DNA of 64,000 bases from NCBI GenBank assembly GCA_016295275.1, contig JAEDLN010000001.1, positions 3,377 to 67,376 of the forward strand. The letters run 5' to 3'. The notes beneath the pieces were generated by a model. It saw only the letters and a program-made list of their open reading frames with translations, was not told the DNA's origin and made no database searches. This stretch comes from Kiritimatiellia bacterium. Its GTDB lineage: Bacteria > Verrucomicrobiota > Kiritimatiellia > RFP12 > UBA3636. A program made the translations under genes and the position numbers. This document shows, in pieces, positions 56,067 through 64,000 of this stretch (its first letter is position 1; each line of letters begins with the position of its first letter).

Positions 56067-57875
56067 ATGAATATCATGAGTCTTCAAAAGATTGCCATCG
56101 CATTTGGCGGACCGCCTGTTCTCGACGACGTCACCTTTTCCGTTGAAAAGGGGGATCGGGCCTGTATCACAGGCAGAAACGGAGAAGGAAAATCGACCCT
56201 TTTGAAGATCATGGCGGGTATTCTCGAACCGGATCATGGAGAAATCGCAACCGCTCCCAATCTCCGGATCGCCTATCTGAGCCAAGACGTACCCGGAGAT
56301 CGCCAAGGCTCTGCGGAAACCGCTTGCGAGCACGAACTGCACAACGCTCGGAATGTTTCGCGGGTTCGTGAATTCCTAACTCGACTCGGCATCAATCCGG
56401 AACAGCCGTTCAATTCCCTTTCAGGCGGTCAACGCCGTCGCGCGCTCCTTGCCGCCGAATTGGCTGCAGAACCAGATCTGCTGCTCCTCGATGAACCGAC
56501 AAACCACCTCGATATCGAAACAATCGAATGGCTGGAGGAGTACCTCGCGAAATCTTTGCTGACATGCGTGTTCATTACGCACGACCGCGCCTTTTTGCGC
56601 CGGACGGCTCGACGCGTTTTCGATCTGGATCGCGGACGGCTTTCCGGTTGGAACTGCGATTACGAAACCTTCCTTCGGAGGAAGGCCGATCTGCTCGCGG
56701 AAGAAGAAGTGGCGAATCGACGAAAAGAAAAAAGGCTTGCCGCAGAAGAATCTTGGCTTGTCCATGGCGTTACCGCCCGTCGTTCCCGAAATATGGGGCG
56801 CGTCGCCGGTCTGAAAGCACTCCGTCAGGAACTCGCAGAACGCCGCCAAAGCATCGGTACTGCCAAAATGTCGTTGAATACCGTATTGGTTGGCGGTGAA
56901 ATCGTCGCAAAAGCAAAGGATGTCACCTTCCAATACCCCGGAGCGGAAAGACCGATCGTCAAGGATTTCAATGCAATTGTTCTTCGAAAAGACCGCATCG
57001 GAATCATCGGCCCGAATGGCTCCGGAAAAACAACTCTTCTCCGGATTCTTCTGCAACAACTTCAGCCGCAGTCAGGCTCTGTCGAACTGGGCGCTCGTGC
57101 TTCCGTTTCGTTTCTGGACCAACTTCGCACAACGTTGGATCCGGATAAAAGCGTTGCGGAAAATGTGGCGGATGGACACGATCAAGTCGTCATCAACGGC
57201 GTTACGCGGCATGTCCTTGGATATTTGCAGGATTTCCTATTCTCGCCCGATCGCGCCCGGACCCCCGTTCGAGCACTCTCCGGCGGCGAACGCGCCCGAC
57301 TGTTGCTCGCAAAGCTCTTCCTCTCTCCCGGCAATATTCTCGTAATGGACGAGCCGACAAACGACCTCGATATGGAGACGCTCGAAATTCTAGAGGACCT
57401 TTTGCTGAACTATCCGGGAACCCTCCTTCTCGTCAGTCATGATCGCGCGTTTCTCGATCAAGTCGTAACCTCCTCGTTTGTCCTTCTAGGAGATGGCTCC
57501 GTCTATACCTGCCCGGGAGGATATGCCGATTGGCAACGCGAAAAACCGAATGTCCTTGCCGCTCTCGGAAAGGTACAATCTTCGGCTCCGAAAGACGCCT
57601 CGGCTCCCGTTTCCAAAGCAAGCCCCCAAAACCAGACAAAGGTCTCGCAACGCAAACTCGGCTTCAACGAAAAACGGGAACTCGAACGCTTGCCTGCTGA
57701 AATCGAACGTCTCGAAAAGCAAATCGCCGATCTCGAACAACGCCTTTCGGACGGACGTTACTTCGTAACCAATCCAACCGAGGCACAGACCGATGCGGCA
57801 CTGCTCCCGCAACAAAAGGCGGAACTGGAACAAAAACTGGAACGATGGATGATGCTGGAGGAGCTGAAGGGATAA
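56067..57875 (+). CDS. uup: ABC-F ATPase Uup
   Basis: 602 residues from ATG 56067 (or 599 from 56076); the open frame starts at 55917, but the upstream part is unlike the family. Two ABC domains: Walker A GRNGEGKST and GPNGSGKTT, signatures LSGGQRRR and LSGGERAR, Walker B LLLDEPTNHLD and LVMDEPTNDLD. No membrane segments. The C-terminal coiled coil (KLGFNEKRELERLPAEIE, IADLEQRL) is that of Uup rather than EttA or YheS. ABC-F proteins act on ribosomes; Uup also affects transposon excision. The next gene follows after three bases. Confidence 0.93.
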   Translation: MNIMSLQKIAIAFGGPPVLDDVTFSVEKGDRACITGRNGEGKSTLLKIMAGILEPDHGEIATAPNLRIAYLSQDVPGDRQGSAETACEHELHNARNVSRVREFLTRLGINPEQPFNSLSGGQRRRALLAAELAAEPDLLLLDEPTNHLDIETIEWLEEYLAKSLLTCVFITHDRAFLRRTARRVFDLDRGRLSGWNCDYETFLRRKADLLAEEEVANRRKEKRLAAEESWLVHGVTARRSRNMGRVAGLKALRQELAERRQSIGTAKMSLNTVLVGGEIVAKAKDVTFQYPGAERPIVKDFNAIVLRKDRIGIIGPNGSGKTTLLRILLQQLQPQSGSVELGARASVSFLDQLRTTLDPDKSVAENVADGHDQVVINGVTRHVLGYLQDFLFSPDRARTPVRALSGGERARLLLAKLFLSPGNILVMDEPTNDLDMETLEILEDLLLNYPGTLLLVSHDRAFLDQVVTSSFVLLGDGSVYTCPGGYADWQREKPNVLAALGKVQSSAPKDASAPVSKASPQNQTKVSQRKLGFNEKRELERLPAEIERLEKQIADLEQRLSDGRYFVTNPTEAQTDAALLPQQKAELEQKLERWMMLEELKG

Positions 57876-57878
57876 CAA

Positions 57879-58775
57879 ATGGATATCTGGATCCTTATTG
57901 CACTCTCCGCCCTGACGCTCGGACTGTACGATATCGCACGAAAGGACGCCGTCCGAAACAATGACGTTGTCCGCGTCCTGTTCCTGTCGACGCTTTCCGG
58001 AGCAATCGCACTTCTCGCCATATCCATTCTTCTAAAGGGTGAAATCGCTCCGTTATGGAGACTTTCATTCCGTTCGGCCGCCCTGCTTGGTGTAAAGGTC
58101 CTGCTCGTGGGCACATCCTGGGGAGCCGTCTTTTTCGCCATGCGACGCTTGCCGATTTCGCTGGCTTCCCCGATTCGCGCTACGTCCCCGTTTTGGACGC
58201 TCCTGGGTGCCATTCTTCTCTTTGGCGAATGGCCGACTCCACTCCGAGCCAGCGGAATGCTCCTGATGCCAATCGGCTATATGATGCTCTCCTCTACCGG
58301 TCGACGCGAAGGCTTTTCCTGGAAAAGCCGTGAAATGCTCTTGATTGTTCTCGGAACGCTTTTCGGTTCCGCATCCGCCCTCTACGATAAACACCTCCTC
58401 GCACGGCTTCAACTCCCGCCCGATACCGTTCAAACCTTTTTCGCAGCCGGTCTCTGCATCTTGTACGGCGTCATTCTTCTTGTCCGAACGATCTCCACCC
58501 GCTCTTCGGGAAAAGCTTCTTCCCCCTTCCGATTCCGCTGGACCATCATCGCCGCCGGCATCCTCCTGATCGTTTCCGATTATTTCTACTTTCGCGCCGT
58601 CGCCGTCCCCGGTGCCGCCATCTCCGTCGTCTCGATCTTGCGGCGCAGCAGCTCGGTCATCTCCTTTGTTGCCGGAGGATTGCTGTTCCGGGAACGGTTC
58701 CTCCGGAAGAAGTCCGTCGCGCTCCTTTTCGTACTGGTGGGTGCCCTTCTGGTCGCACTCGGTTCTTCCCGATAG
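57879..58775 (+). CDS. EamA-family drug/metabolite transporter
   Basis: 298 residues with ten hydrophobic segments arranged as two five-helix EamA repeats, as in the DMT superfamily. The second repeat ends with SVVSILRRSSSVISFVAGGLLFRERFLRKKSVALLFVLVGALLVALG, a classic EamA ending. These inner-membrane proteins export small metabolites or drugs. The substrate is unknown. It starts three bases after uup and probably shares its transcript. Confidence 0.9.
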   Translation: MDIWILIALSALTLGLYDIARKDAVRNNDVVRVLFLSTLSGAIALLAISILLKGEIAPLWRLSFRSAALLGVKVLLVGTSWGAVFFAMRRLPISLASPIRATSPFWTLLGAILLFGEWPTPLRASGMLLMPIGYMMLSSTGRREGFSWKSREMLLIVLGTLFGSASALYDKHLLARLQLPPDTVQTFFAAGLCILYGVILLVRTISTRSSGKASSPFRFRWTIIAAGILLIVSDYFYFRAVAVPGAAISVVSILRRSSSVISFVAGGLLFRERFLRKKSVALLFVLVGALLVALGSSR

Positions 58776-58909
58776 CCAGTCCAAAAAATCGTCGCCAGGA
58801 AAAGACGCTCTCCCTCGGAAAACGGCAATCCGAAAACAAGGTGCGGGAGTCCGCAAAAAGGGAATATTGAGATACCGACCGATTCCCTACCCCGTTCTCG
58901 ATCACAGTC

Positions 58910-59458
58910 TCAATCGGCTGATTCTTGAATCGAATCAAGAATCCGTTTGGCTTCGCGCAAAACCGGAATCTCCCGATTGGCAATCAAACGGCCGATTTTC
59001 GTGTTTCGCCCCTCTTCATAGGAACGGAGGGCATCCGTATAGTTCGTCTTCACAACCGTTAGCCGAAAATAATGCTTTTCGTCTTCCGTAAGATGTTGAC
59101 GCCCCCAAGAAACCGCCTTGCAGAGATAATAGTGATTGCGGTTGTGCCTTCGGATAACATTGTAATAATCGTCGACAACTCCGAGCTTGCAGAGAATCTC
59201 AACCGTTGCGCCCAACTCTTCTTTGAGTTCCCTATGAATCGCGGTCGTCAAATCCTCTCCCGCCTCGACTCCCCCACCGGATGTCTCGAGAAACGACGCC
59301 TTTCCAAATACGTCATCCCGATTGGCACGGACAAAATAGAGAGCCCCGGCATCATCCACGACGATCGCCCGGACAACCTCCCGTTCCTGTTCGACTCCTT
59401 CAAACGGCCATTCTTCGTCCTTCAACTCGAGGTAAAGCGTATGATTGTTTGTATCCAT
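58910..59458 (-). CDS. NUDIX hydrolase
   Basis: 182 residues. The NUDIX box is complete: GGGVEAGEDLTTAIHRELKEELGA (the REx2EE core holds the metal-binding acids). Start 59458 was preferred to 59470 because GAGGAG sits at correct distance before it. NUDIX proteins hydrolyse nucleoside diphosphates linked to another moiety, cleaning up damaged nucleotides or signalling molecules. The substrate is open. On the - strand between the EamA gene and the repeat copy at ~59.6 kb. Confidence 0.88.
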   Translation of the reverse strand: MDTNNHTLYLELKDEEWPFEGVEQEREVVRAIVVDDAGALYFVRANRDDVFGKASFLETSGGGVEAGEDLTTAIHRELKEELGATVEILCKLGVVDDYYNVIRRHNRNHYYLCKAVSWGRQHLTEDEKHYFRLTVVKTNYTDALRSYEEGRNTKIGRLIANREIPVLREAKRILDSIQESAD

Positions 59459-59606
59459 GATACTCCTCATTTCGAAAACCCCGAAAACTGTAGCAAAAAG
59501 AGCGTAGATAAAAAAGCGCGCAACAAGGACAGTCTTATCCCCCCTGTTTTCCGGAACGCCTCATCTCCGCGCACGCCCCGTGATCGTGCGCACCGTTTCG
59601 CTCCAT

Positions 59607-59643
59607 CCCGTTGCGGCAGGGCGGTGATATCCCTATCGAGCGC
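59607..59643. repeat. Dispersed repeat, type B, copy 2
   Basis: CCCGTTGCGGCAGGG followed by GATATCCCTATCGAG, matching 55518-55553 with few differences. Confidence 0.65.
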
Positions 59644-59825
59644 CCTCAAAACATAAAAATCTTTGTGTTCCGGTACATCCCGTCCATTCGCTCTTTGTTC
59701 TCTTTTGTGGTAATACGACCATGCCCGAAAAGAAAATCACCTGCGGCTCCCCCCCTTCCCGCGCGCCCTCGCTACGCGCCTCATCGGTCGCCGGGTCTAC
59801 CGGCTCCGGTTGCCTTTCAGGGGGC

Positions 59826-59862
59826 AAAAAAACGCCGGAAAACCCTTTCAGGCTTCCCGGCG
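59826..59862 (-). terminator. Rho-independent terminator of the beta-strand-repeat gene
   Basis: On the - strand: CGCCGG-AA-CC arm, short loop, matching GG-TT-CCGGCG arm, then seven T. Six G/C-rich outer pairs with small interior mismatches. It lies 35 bases after the stop of the gene on the same strand. Confidence 0.85.
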
Positions 59863-59896
59863 GTCATCGGAAAAGTGCAATCTTTCGCGCAGACGT

Positions 59897-62158
59897 TTAG
59901 TAAATCGAAAATTGCGTCGCAACACGCCGCCGCAGATAGCCTTCGCTATCCAAATATGCAGTGTTGAATGTCACGCCGCCATCAAACGAAATCTTCTTCA
60001 ATTGAGATTCCGTCAGACCAAGCGAGCTCGTGCCGAACCGCAGATTCCGCGCACGCCCGGCAGACAGATTCTCCACTATCAGATAGCCGCCGTCCGCCCA
60101 ACTCTGCACCGAAGAATCGGCAAAGGCAATTGCGCCATTGGCAACATTGATCGTTGCCGTACCGGACACCGTCAAAGCACCGGCATTGATGGTCGAAACC
60201 ATCGGCTTGAGTACGCCGCCTTCCAGCGTAATGGCATTGTTCTTCGGAATCGAGCCGGTCCGCGCAACAAGCAGACTTCCTTCCCGCACGACAATCGGTC
60301 CCTTGAAGGAATTGTCCGCAGCGAACGTCAACGACGCGGGTCCTTGTTTGATGATGCCGGCTCCGGAGTAGGATGTATCATCTAAGAGACTTCCCAACAA
60401 CGTGGTGTCTGTCTGGGTTTTGAAATTCAAATACTTCTGCCCGTTGTTGAACAGATAAACGCCCGTGGTCAGCGTGACGGGTTCTCCACCGGAAATGCTC
60501 CAGACCGCATCCTTTGCATATCCGGCACGCGGCTTCAGTCCGCAAATCACACTTCCGGACAAAATGTTCAAATCGTTTAGGTAGACAATTGAATTGGCCA
60601 ACGACGCAAATGTTCCGCCCGGCAAACAATTGACGACATCGCCGGAAGCGATCGCCAACCATACATTTGCTTGCAGAAAGCCGCCCTGTTCGATCGTGTA
60701 TGTCCGGGTGCCGCCACCCGTATACGAGCCGCCCACAACCTCTACCAAAAGACGTCCACCGTCGCCAATCGTCGTTTCCGAACCTTTTGGAACGCCATTC
60801 GAAGAAACACGCAAGGTTCCCTTTTCGACCGTCGTGCCACCTGTCCAGGTTTTGGCACCGGTGAGATGGACCGTGTGAGCGCCTTCTTCCAAAAGCGTGA
60901 TTTCCGCACATCCATAGCCGCCGTCCGTATAGGACTTCGCAATCAATGCCGCCGAACCCGTTCCCGAAAAATCAATGCCGACAGCCGGACTCGGATTGCC
61001 GGCCGTTACGTACTTGGACCACAAGATACGAGCCCCTACGTCATCGCCAATTTGCTCGAGTTGGACGCAAATCGCTTTGATATAGCCGTCATTCAACAGC
61101 TGCGCCTGGACAATACGCGTCTGCTTCTCGGCATCGTACGTTTCATGGTACAGCTCTGTCGCATAGGGCTCTCTGGTGGAACTGACAGCACTGCCTCCCA
61201 TGCGAATATCCTCTATGGTGACCTTTTCCACGGACGCATTCTTCAGCAAAACCGTAGGTTCCGTTCCCAAAAAGAGTCCGTACTTGCGAACGCGTCCGCT
61301 CCCGGAAACGCAGAGCCGCCCCGATCCCGTAATGGCATTGGGTATCGTCATGTCTGCCATCGGCGAAATCTTCAACGAACCGCCCGAAAAGGAAATGTCG
61401 CCTGCAATCTGAGGTTCCGCCGCAAGCGTTACCGCGCTATCGGCAAAGTTGGCTTGTATCTGATAGGCGCCATAGGCGCCATTGCCCGTTGCCGTCGAAA
61501 CCTGCAGATTAAAGGTTGTGACAAGCGGCTCTCCCAGCGAAGCGCTGGAAGTGGAAAGATATCCGGAATTGTCTCCGTATGCATAGATGTCGTTATCCAC
61601 CTGCGAAAAATAATACCGCGTTGCCTTCACAAGACCACCGTCTATGCACTGAAACTGACACGTAAAGCCGGTCTCCGTCCGGTCGTAAATGACGCAAACC
61701 GCATCAATGGTTTTCCCTCCAAGCCAGCCTCCGCTCATCAAACCGGTCATGCTGACCAAATCCGAAATCCTGCGGTTGGCAAAAACACGCTTGGCCGTAG
61801 ACGCCGGCAAGAATGCTTCGTACGGCGTAGCCATGGAAAATGCCACGCCCTTCTCACTGATGAGCTGGTTCTCGAACCGAATTCTGTCCCCCTGAATCGA
61901 GACATTGTCCGTATCGCTTGTCAATGTGATGGGGCCGCCCTGCACCGTGATCGTCCCACCGGCAGCATCAACCGAAATTCCCTTCGTCGTGACACCTTCG
62001 GACGGAACCTCGACAATCTGCGCCGTTCCATCTCCGGCGATTTGCGTAACCCCATCCGGCAGCCATTCGACAACAGCTCCAAACGATGACGCGATAGTCC
62101 CGGCAAAAAAGACGGCAGTCGTCAATGCCTCGGCTCCAAACGATTTTACCTTGCTCAT
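59897..62158 (-). CDS. Secreted protein with autotransporter-associated beta-strand repeats
   Basis: 753 residues from ATG 62158, preceded by AAAGAGAT. Signal peptide (residues ~1-28, ending SSFGA). The long extracellular part is Gly/Thr/Ser-rich beta-helix sequence with the autotransporter-associated repeat twice, GAKTWTGGTTVEKGTLRV and DNSFKGPIVVREGSLLVA, and a repeated IPKNNAITLEGGVL-type segment. There is no C-terminal beta-barrel and no PEP-CTERM or other sorting tail, so how it attaches to the surface is unclear. Such large secreted proteins are abundant in Kiritimatiellota, Lentisphaerota and Verrucomicrobiota. Function unknown; adhesion or glycan binding is plausible. Confidence 0.85.
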   Translation of the reverse strand: MSKVKSFGAEALTTAVFFAGTIASSFGAVVEWLPDGVTQIAGDGTAQIVEVPSEGVTTKGISVDAAGGTITVQGGPITLTSDTDNVSIQGDRIRFENQLISEKGVAFSMATPYEAFLPASTAKRVFANRRISDLVSMTGLMSGGWLGGKTIDAVCVIYDRTETGFTCQFQCIDGGLVKATRYYFSQVDNDIYAYGDNSGYLSTSSASLGEPLVTTFNLQVSTATGNGAYGAYQIQANFADSAVTLAAEPQIAGDISFSGGSLKISPMADMTIPNAITGSGRLCVSGSGRVRKYGLFLGTEPTVLLKNASVEKVTIEDIRMGGSAVSSTREPYATELYHETYDAEKQTRIVQAQLLNDGYIKAICVQLEQIGDDVGARILWSKYVTAGNPSPAVGIDFSGTGSAALIAKSYTDGGYGCAEITLLEEGAHTVHLTGAKTWTGGTTVEKGTLRVSSNGVPKGSETTIGDGGRLLVEVVGGSYTGGGTRTYTIEQGGFLQANVWLAIASGDVVNCLPGGTFASLANSIVYLNDLNILSGSVICGLKPRAGYAKDAVWSISGGEPVTLTTGVYLFNNGQKYLNFKTQTDTTLLGSLLDDTSYSGAGIIKQGPASLTFAADNSFKGPIVVREGSLLVARTGSIPKNNAITLEGGVLKPMVSTINAGALTVSGTATINVANGAIAFADSSVQSWADGGYLIVENLSAGRARNLRFGTSSLGLTESQLKKISFDGGVTFNTAYLDSEGYLRRRVATQFSIY

Positions 62159-62308
62159 GAATATCTCTTTTTGGTGATTGTATGGGCAGAAATAAAACAC
62201 AATCCGGCTCTCGTTACGAAAGCGCAGGAATGCGTATCGCCGCAATTCTACTCCTTTCCCACGCCTGATTCAACTTTTCCCCAAAATCTGGATTTTACCC
62301 GGTTTTTG

Positions 62309-62364
62309 GGTAGTTTGCAAAAGTAAACGCACCAAATCCGATGTGTTTACTTTTGCAAACTACC
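62309..62364. repeat. Perfect 20-bp inverted repeat
   Basis: Left arm GGTAGTTTGCAAAAGTAAAC (62309-62328), 16-base loop, right arm 62345-62364, the exact reverse complement. A T-run follows on the + side. It could terminate transcription in either direction or serve as a binding site for a regulator of the divergent genes. Confidence 0.9.
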
Positions 62365-62396
62365 TTTTTTTCGTTTTAGCATTCCGAAGCCCGTAT

Positions 62397-62425
62397 TTGA
62401 CGGTCTATTTTTTGTTTGCTATGCT
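62397..62425 (+). promoter_or_regulatory. Probable promoter of the TrpC-like gene
   Basis: TTGACG (62397-62402), 17-base spacer, TATGCT (62420-62425). Five of six at -35, ideal spacing, about 80 bases before the start codon and just after the inverted repeat. Confidence 0.6.
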
Positions 62426-62507
62426 CAATCCGTAAATTGCGCACGCCGAAAACGGTGTTGCAGGTTTCATTTTTCAATCGTTTCTTTAGGGAAAAACGGA
62501 GCCAATC

Positions 62508-63329
62508 ATGTCCTCTTATCTTGATCAAATACTTGCCTCTATCCGAGAACGCAATGAGGCGATGAAGGTTGCTCTCGGCCCCAATGATACGAGCCGCCTC
62601 GTCGCCCAACGCGGCGATTCGCCCCGTGGATTTGCCGCTGCTGTCAGCCCATCGACCGATCGGATTCTGATCGTCGGCGAAATCAAAAACGCAACCCCGG
62701 ACGGCGGAATCATCCGTGACGATTTTGACGCCGGGAGCATCGCACGCGACCTTCAGGCTTCCGGTGCCGTTGCCCTTTCCGTTGCAACCGAATCCCAGTT
62801 CTACCAAGGGTCTCTAGATGATTTGCAGTCCGCACGGGAAAACACGCATATCCCCGTTTTGCGGAAAGATTTTATCATCGACCCCTACCAAGTGCCGCGT
62901 TCCTACGGCGCCGGCGCCGACGCAATTCTTGTGATTGTGCGAGCCGTTCCCGATGATGGGGTTCTTCAACAGATTTTCGATGCGGCGGAAAATATTCATC
63001 TTGACGTGCTGACCGAAGTCAATGACGAGCGAGATTGCGAACGACTCCTCAAAATCGGGCAGAACGCTCCCAACGCCCTTCGCGTCGTGGGTGTTAGCTC
63101 ACGGAATCTTGATACATTCCAAATCGATCTTTCCCGCCCGGCAAAATTGGCCGCCTTTTTCTCCGAGGCCACGACCCTCCTGACGCTCGGCGGAATCAAA
63201 ACGCGCGCGGATATTCAGACCATTGCCGATTCCTGTCCGCGATTGAATCGCTTTGTCGTCGGTAGAGGTCTCCTTCGCGCCAAGTACCCGGGAGACGCCT
63301 TGTCCGCCCTCTTGAAAGCCGAGGAATAA
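62508..63329 (+). CDS. trpC: Indole-3-glycerol phosphate synthase homologue with altered active site
   Basis: 273 residues with the IGPS TIM-barrel pattern: IVGEIKNATPDGG (Glu58, Lys60 at the usual catalytic positions), VLRKDFIIDPYQV (Lys120), LTEVNDE (Glu170). However, GINNR is GVSSR (Asn to Ser197) and the ESGI block is LGGI (Glu to Leu227, Ser to Gly228), and SPS in the phosphate loop is TPD. These positions bind substrate and phosphate in known enzymes. It may therefore not make indole-glycerol phosphate. No other trp genes lie nearby. Symbol given by homology only. Confidence 0.7.
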   Translation: MSSYLDQILASIRERNEAMKVALGPNDTSRLVAQRGDSPRGFAAAVSPSTDRILIVGEIKNATPDGGIIRDDFDAGSIARDLQASGAVALSVATESQFYQGSLDDLQSARENTHIPVLRKDFIIDPYQVPRSYGAGADAILVIVRAVPDDGVLQQIFDAAENIHLDVLTEVNDERDCERLLKIGQNAPNALRVVGVSSRNLDTFQIDLSRPAKLAAFFSEATTLLTLGGIKTRADIQTIADSCPRLNRFVVGRGLLRAKYPGDALSALLKAEE

Positions 63330-63582
63330 ACTCCCGACGCCAAAAGCAAGTTGGCGTATGCAAGCTTTTCGCATGCGCGTGATCTCGCCTGCGGTCGTTT
63401 GACGTCGGCAATGGGTGACAGGTGTGAGGCACGGCGAACATGGCGTGCGCCATGGGAACGCGAAACGTCGCACCGCCTCGCAACACAATGCGGGTCAAGG
63501 GGCGCGTTTTCTTTGCGCGCGGTCCTTGCCGGATTTCTTCTTGCAAGACGCGCCGTCTTTTGTTAGCCTTTGCATCGTTTTC
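63330..63582. other. Short gap before tRNA-Val
   Basis: 253 bases with several small G/C-rich hairpins (for example around 63352-63380) but no gene. The tRNA promoter lies at its end. Confidence 0.5.
63541..63569 (+). promoter_or_regulatory. Promoter of tRNA-Val
   Basis: TTGCAA (63541-63546), 17-base spacer, TAGCCT (63564-63569), 13 bases before the first base of the tRNA. Confidence 0.6.
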
Positions 63583-63659
63583 GGGCGGGTAGCTCAGTTG
63601 GTCAGAGCACTTGGTTTACACCCAAGATGTCGTGGGTTCGAGCCCCGCTCCGCCCACCA
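63583..63659 (+). tRNA. tRNA-Val (UAC anticodon)
   Basis: A complete cloverleaf. Acceptor GGGCGGG pairs with TCCGCCC (one G-T), D-arm AGCTCAGTTGGTCAGAGC, anticodon stem CTTGG/CCAAG around loop TTTACAC with anticodon TAC (63617-63619), T-arm GTGGGTTCGAGCCCC-like, and encoded ACCA at 63656-63659. Reads GUA and other GUN codons of valine by wobble. Confidence 0.97.
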
Positions 63660-63746
63660 AATCAATATGATCCGAACCTTTATCCAATCGGAAATGGGTT
63701 CGGATTTATTGTTTATATTGAGAAAATTGTAGATTGGTAAATGCAA

Positions 63747-63784
63747 AACCGGGAGGACTGCCGAACATGGCAATCCTCCCGGTT
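63747..63784. terminator. Bidirectional Rho-independent terminator
   Basis: AACCGGGAGGA-C-TGCC (63747-63762), loop GAACAT, GGCA-A-TCCTCCCGGTT (63769-63784). Fifteen pairs with one mismatch. It lies between tRNA-Val (+) and the small - strand gene, so it can end both transcripts. A short A-run precedes it, and the sequence following is T-rich. Confidence 0.9.
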
Positions 63785-63787
63785 CGT

Positions 63788-63973
63788 TTATGTAGAATCT
63801 TTCGCCGCAGCTTCTTTTTTCTCTTTCCATTCGGCAAATGCCCGCTTGCCCTCATCGCTTTCATAATACTTCTGAATCACCGGCAGCAGACTCCTTGCCA
63901 GAGACTCATATACAAACTCTGGAATCTCAGCGGAGTTAACATCATTCACATCATAGCAGTTCTTTTTCTTCAT
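63788..63973 (-). CDS. Small protein of unknown function
   Basis: 61 residues from ATG 63973, preceded by GGGAGGAA at correct distance; a GTG start 24 bases upstream is less likely. Lys/Glu-rich, with no hydrophobic segment: MKKKNCYDVNDVNSAEI, then a helical-looking middle and a charged tail (EWKEKKEAAAKDST). No family recognised. It may continue an accessory gene set beyond the window edge. The good Shine-Dalgarno and terminator-bounded stop support it as a real gene. Confidence 0.6.
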   Translation of the reverse strand: MKKKNCYDVNDVNSAEIPEFVYESLARSLLPVIQKYYESDEGKRAFAEWKEKKEAAAKDST

Positions 63974-64000
63974 TCTGTTCCTCCCTTCACGGCGCACAGG

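Larger units (their letters stand above)
59459..59896. other. Intergenic stretch with type-B repeat and terminator
   Basis: 438 bases between two - strand genes. It holds the second copy of repeat type B (59607-59643), a further C-rich patch at ~59741-59790 that loosely recalls repeats R1/R2, and the terminator of the gene ending at 59897. No protein gene recognised. Confidence 0.6.
62159..62507. other. Divergent intergenic stretch with a perfect inverted repeat
   Basis: 349 bases between the beta-strand-repeat gene (-) and the TrpC-like gene (+). It contains a 20-base perfect inverted repeat (62309-62364) and the promoter of the TrpC-like gene. Otherwise AT-rich with nothing else recognised. 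Confidence 0.6.

Noticed and set aside
63973..63997. GTG start upstream of the small protein
   Set aside because: The ATG at 63973 has a far better Shine-Dalgarno position.
1..64000. CRISPR arrays, rRNA, tmRNA, RNase P RNA or other large structured RNAs
   Set aside because: No regular spacer-repeat pattern and none of the conserved sequence blocks of these RNAs were seen in any gap.

Overview
The window looks like chromosome from a host-associated member of the PVC group. Kiritimatiellota, Lentisphaerota or Verrucomicrobiota are all possible. The clues are a V-type ATPase operon in the B-D-I-K order used by chlamydiae and spirochetes, a secreted protein with autotransporter-associated beta-strand repeats, a DUF6785/OPT-like membrane protein pair, and a GH112 galacto-N-biose/lacto-N-biose phosphorylase, which points to mucin or milk-glycan sugars in a gut. 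This placement is inference, since no rRNA is present. Coding density is high and most genes are on the + strand. Many genes lack a Shine-Dalgarno sequence and instead start just after a pyrimidine-rich tract.

0-20.9 kb is mainly housekeeping: the lepA 3' end, maf, tsaE, a sugar-kinase-like/TIM-barrel fusion, a DnaQ-like exonuclease, an ABC ATPase with its binding protein but no permease, a His-rich two-helix membrane protein, a parallel beta-helix protein, prfB, pepT, epmA, a ribokinase, a C-GCAxxG-C-C protein, a GldA/GldF-like ABC pair with a metal-receptor lipoprotein, a HAD hydrolase, rluD and a Na+/H+ antiporter fused to a PTS EIIA domain.

21.0-28.5 kb holds two very large SWIM-SNF2 ATPases in tandem. 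28.5-32.4 kb is an accessory patch: a lone GH112 gene on the - strand with a G9 tract near its start, ORF remnants and a decayed IS630-family transposase. It ends just before V-ATPase subunit B. The subunits usually found upstream (A and E) are missing, so the operon appears broken there.

32.5-41.6 kb carries V-ATPase B, D, I and K (K keeps residues of a Na+ site), PspC, pgsA, truA, a secreted Pro/Thr/Val-rich protein, a purine nucleoside phosphorylase and a sugar isomerase-like protein. 42.1-54.4 kb is the most unusual region: DUF6785 membrane protein, FtsX permease, LolD/MacB-type ATPase, a 1711-residue protein joining a signal peptide, a degenerate M28 peptidase domain and an FtsX permease, then an OPT-like transporter and a second C-GCAxxG-C-C protein. 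It reads as one operon and probably one envelope transport machine.

54.5-64 kb mixes accessory - strand genes (a DUF5672-like protein, a NUDIX hydrolase, a beta-strand-repeat secreted protein) with uup, an EamA transporter, a TrpC-like protein lacking several active-site residues, tRNA-Val(UAC) and a small - strand protein. GC-rich dispersed repeats lie beside these accessory genes.
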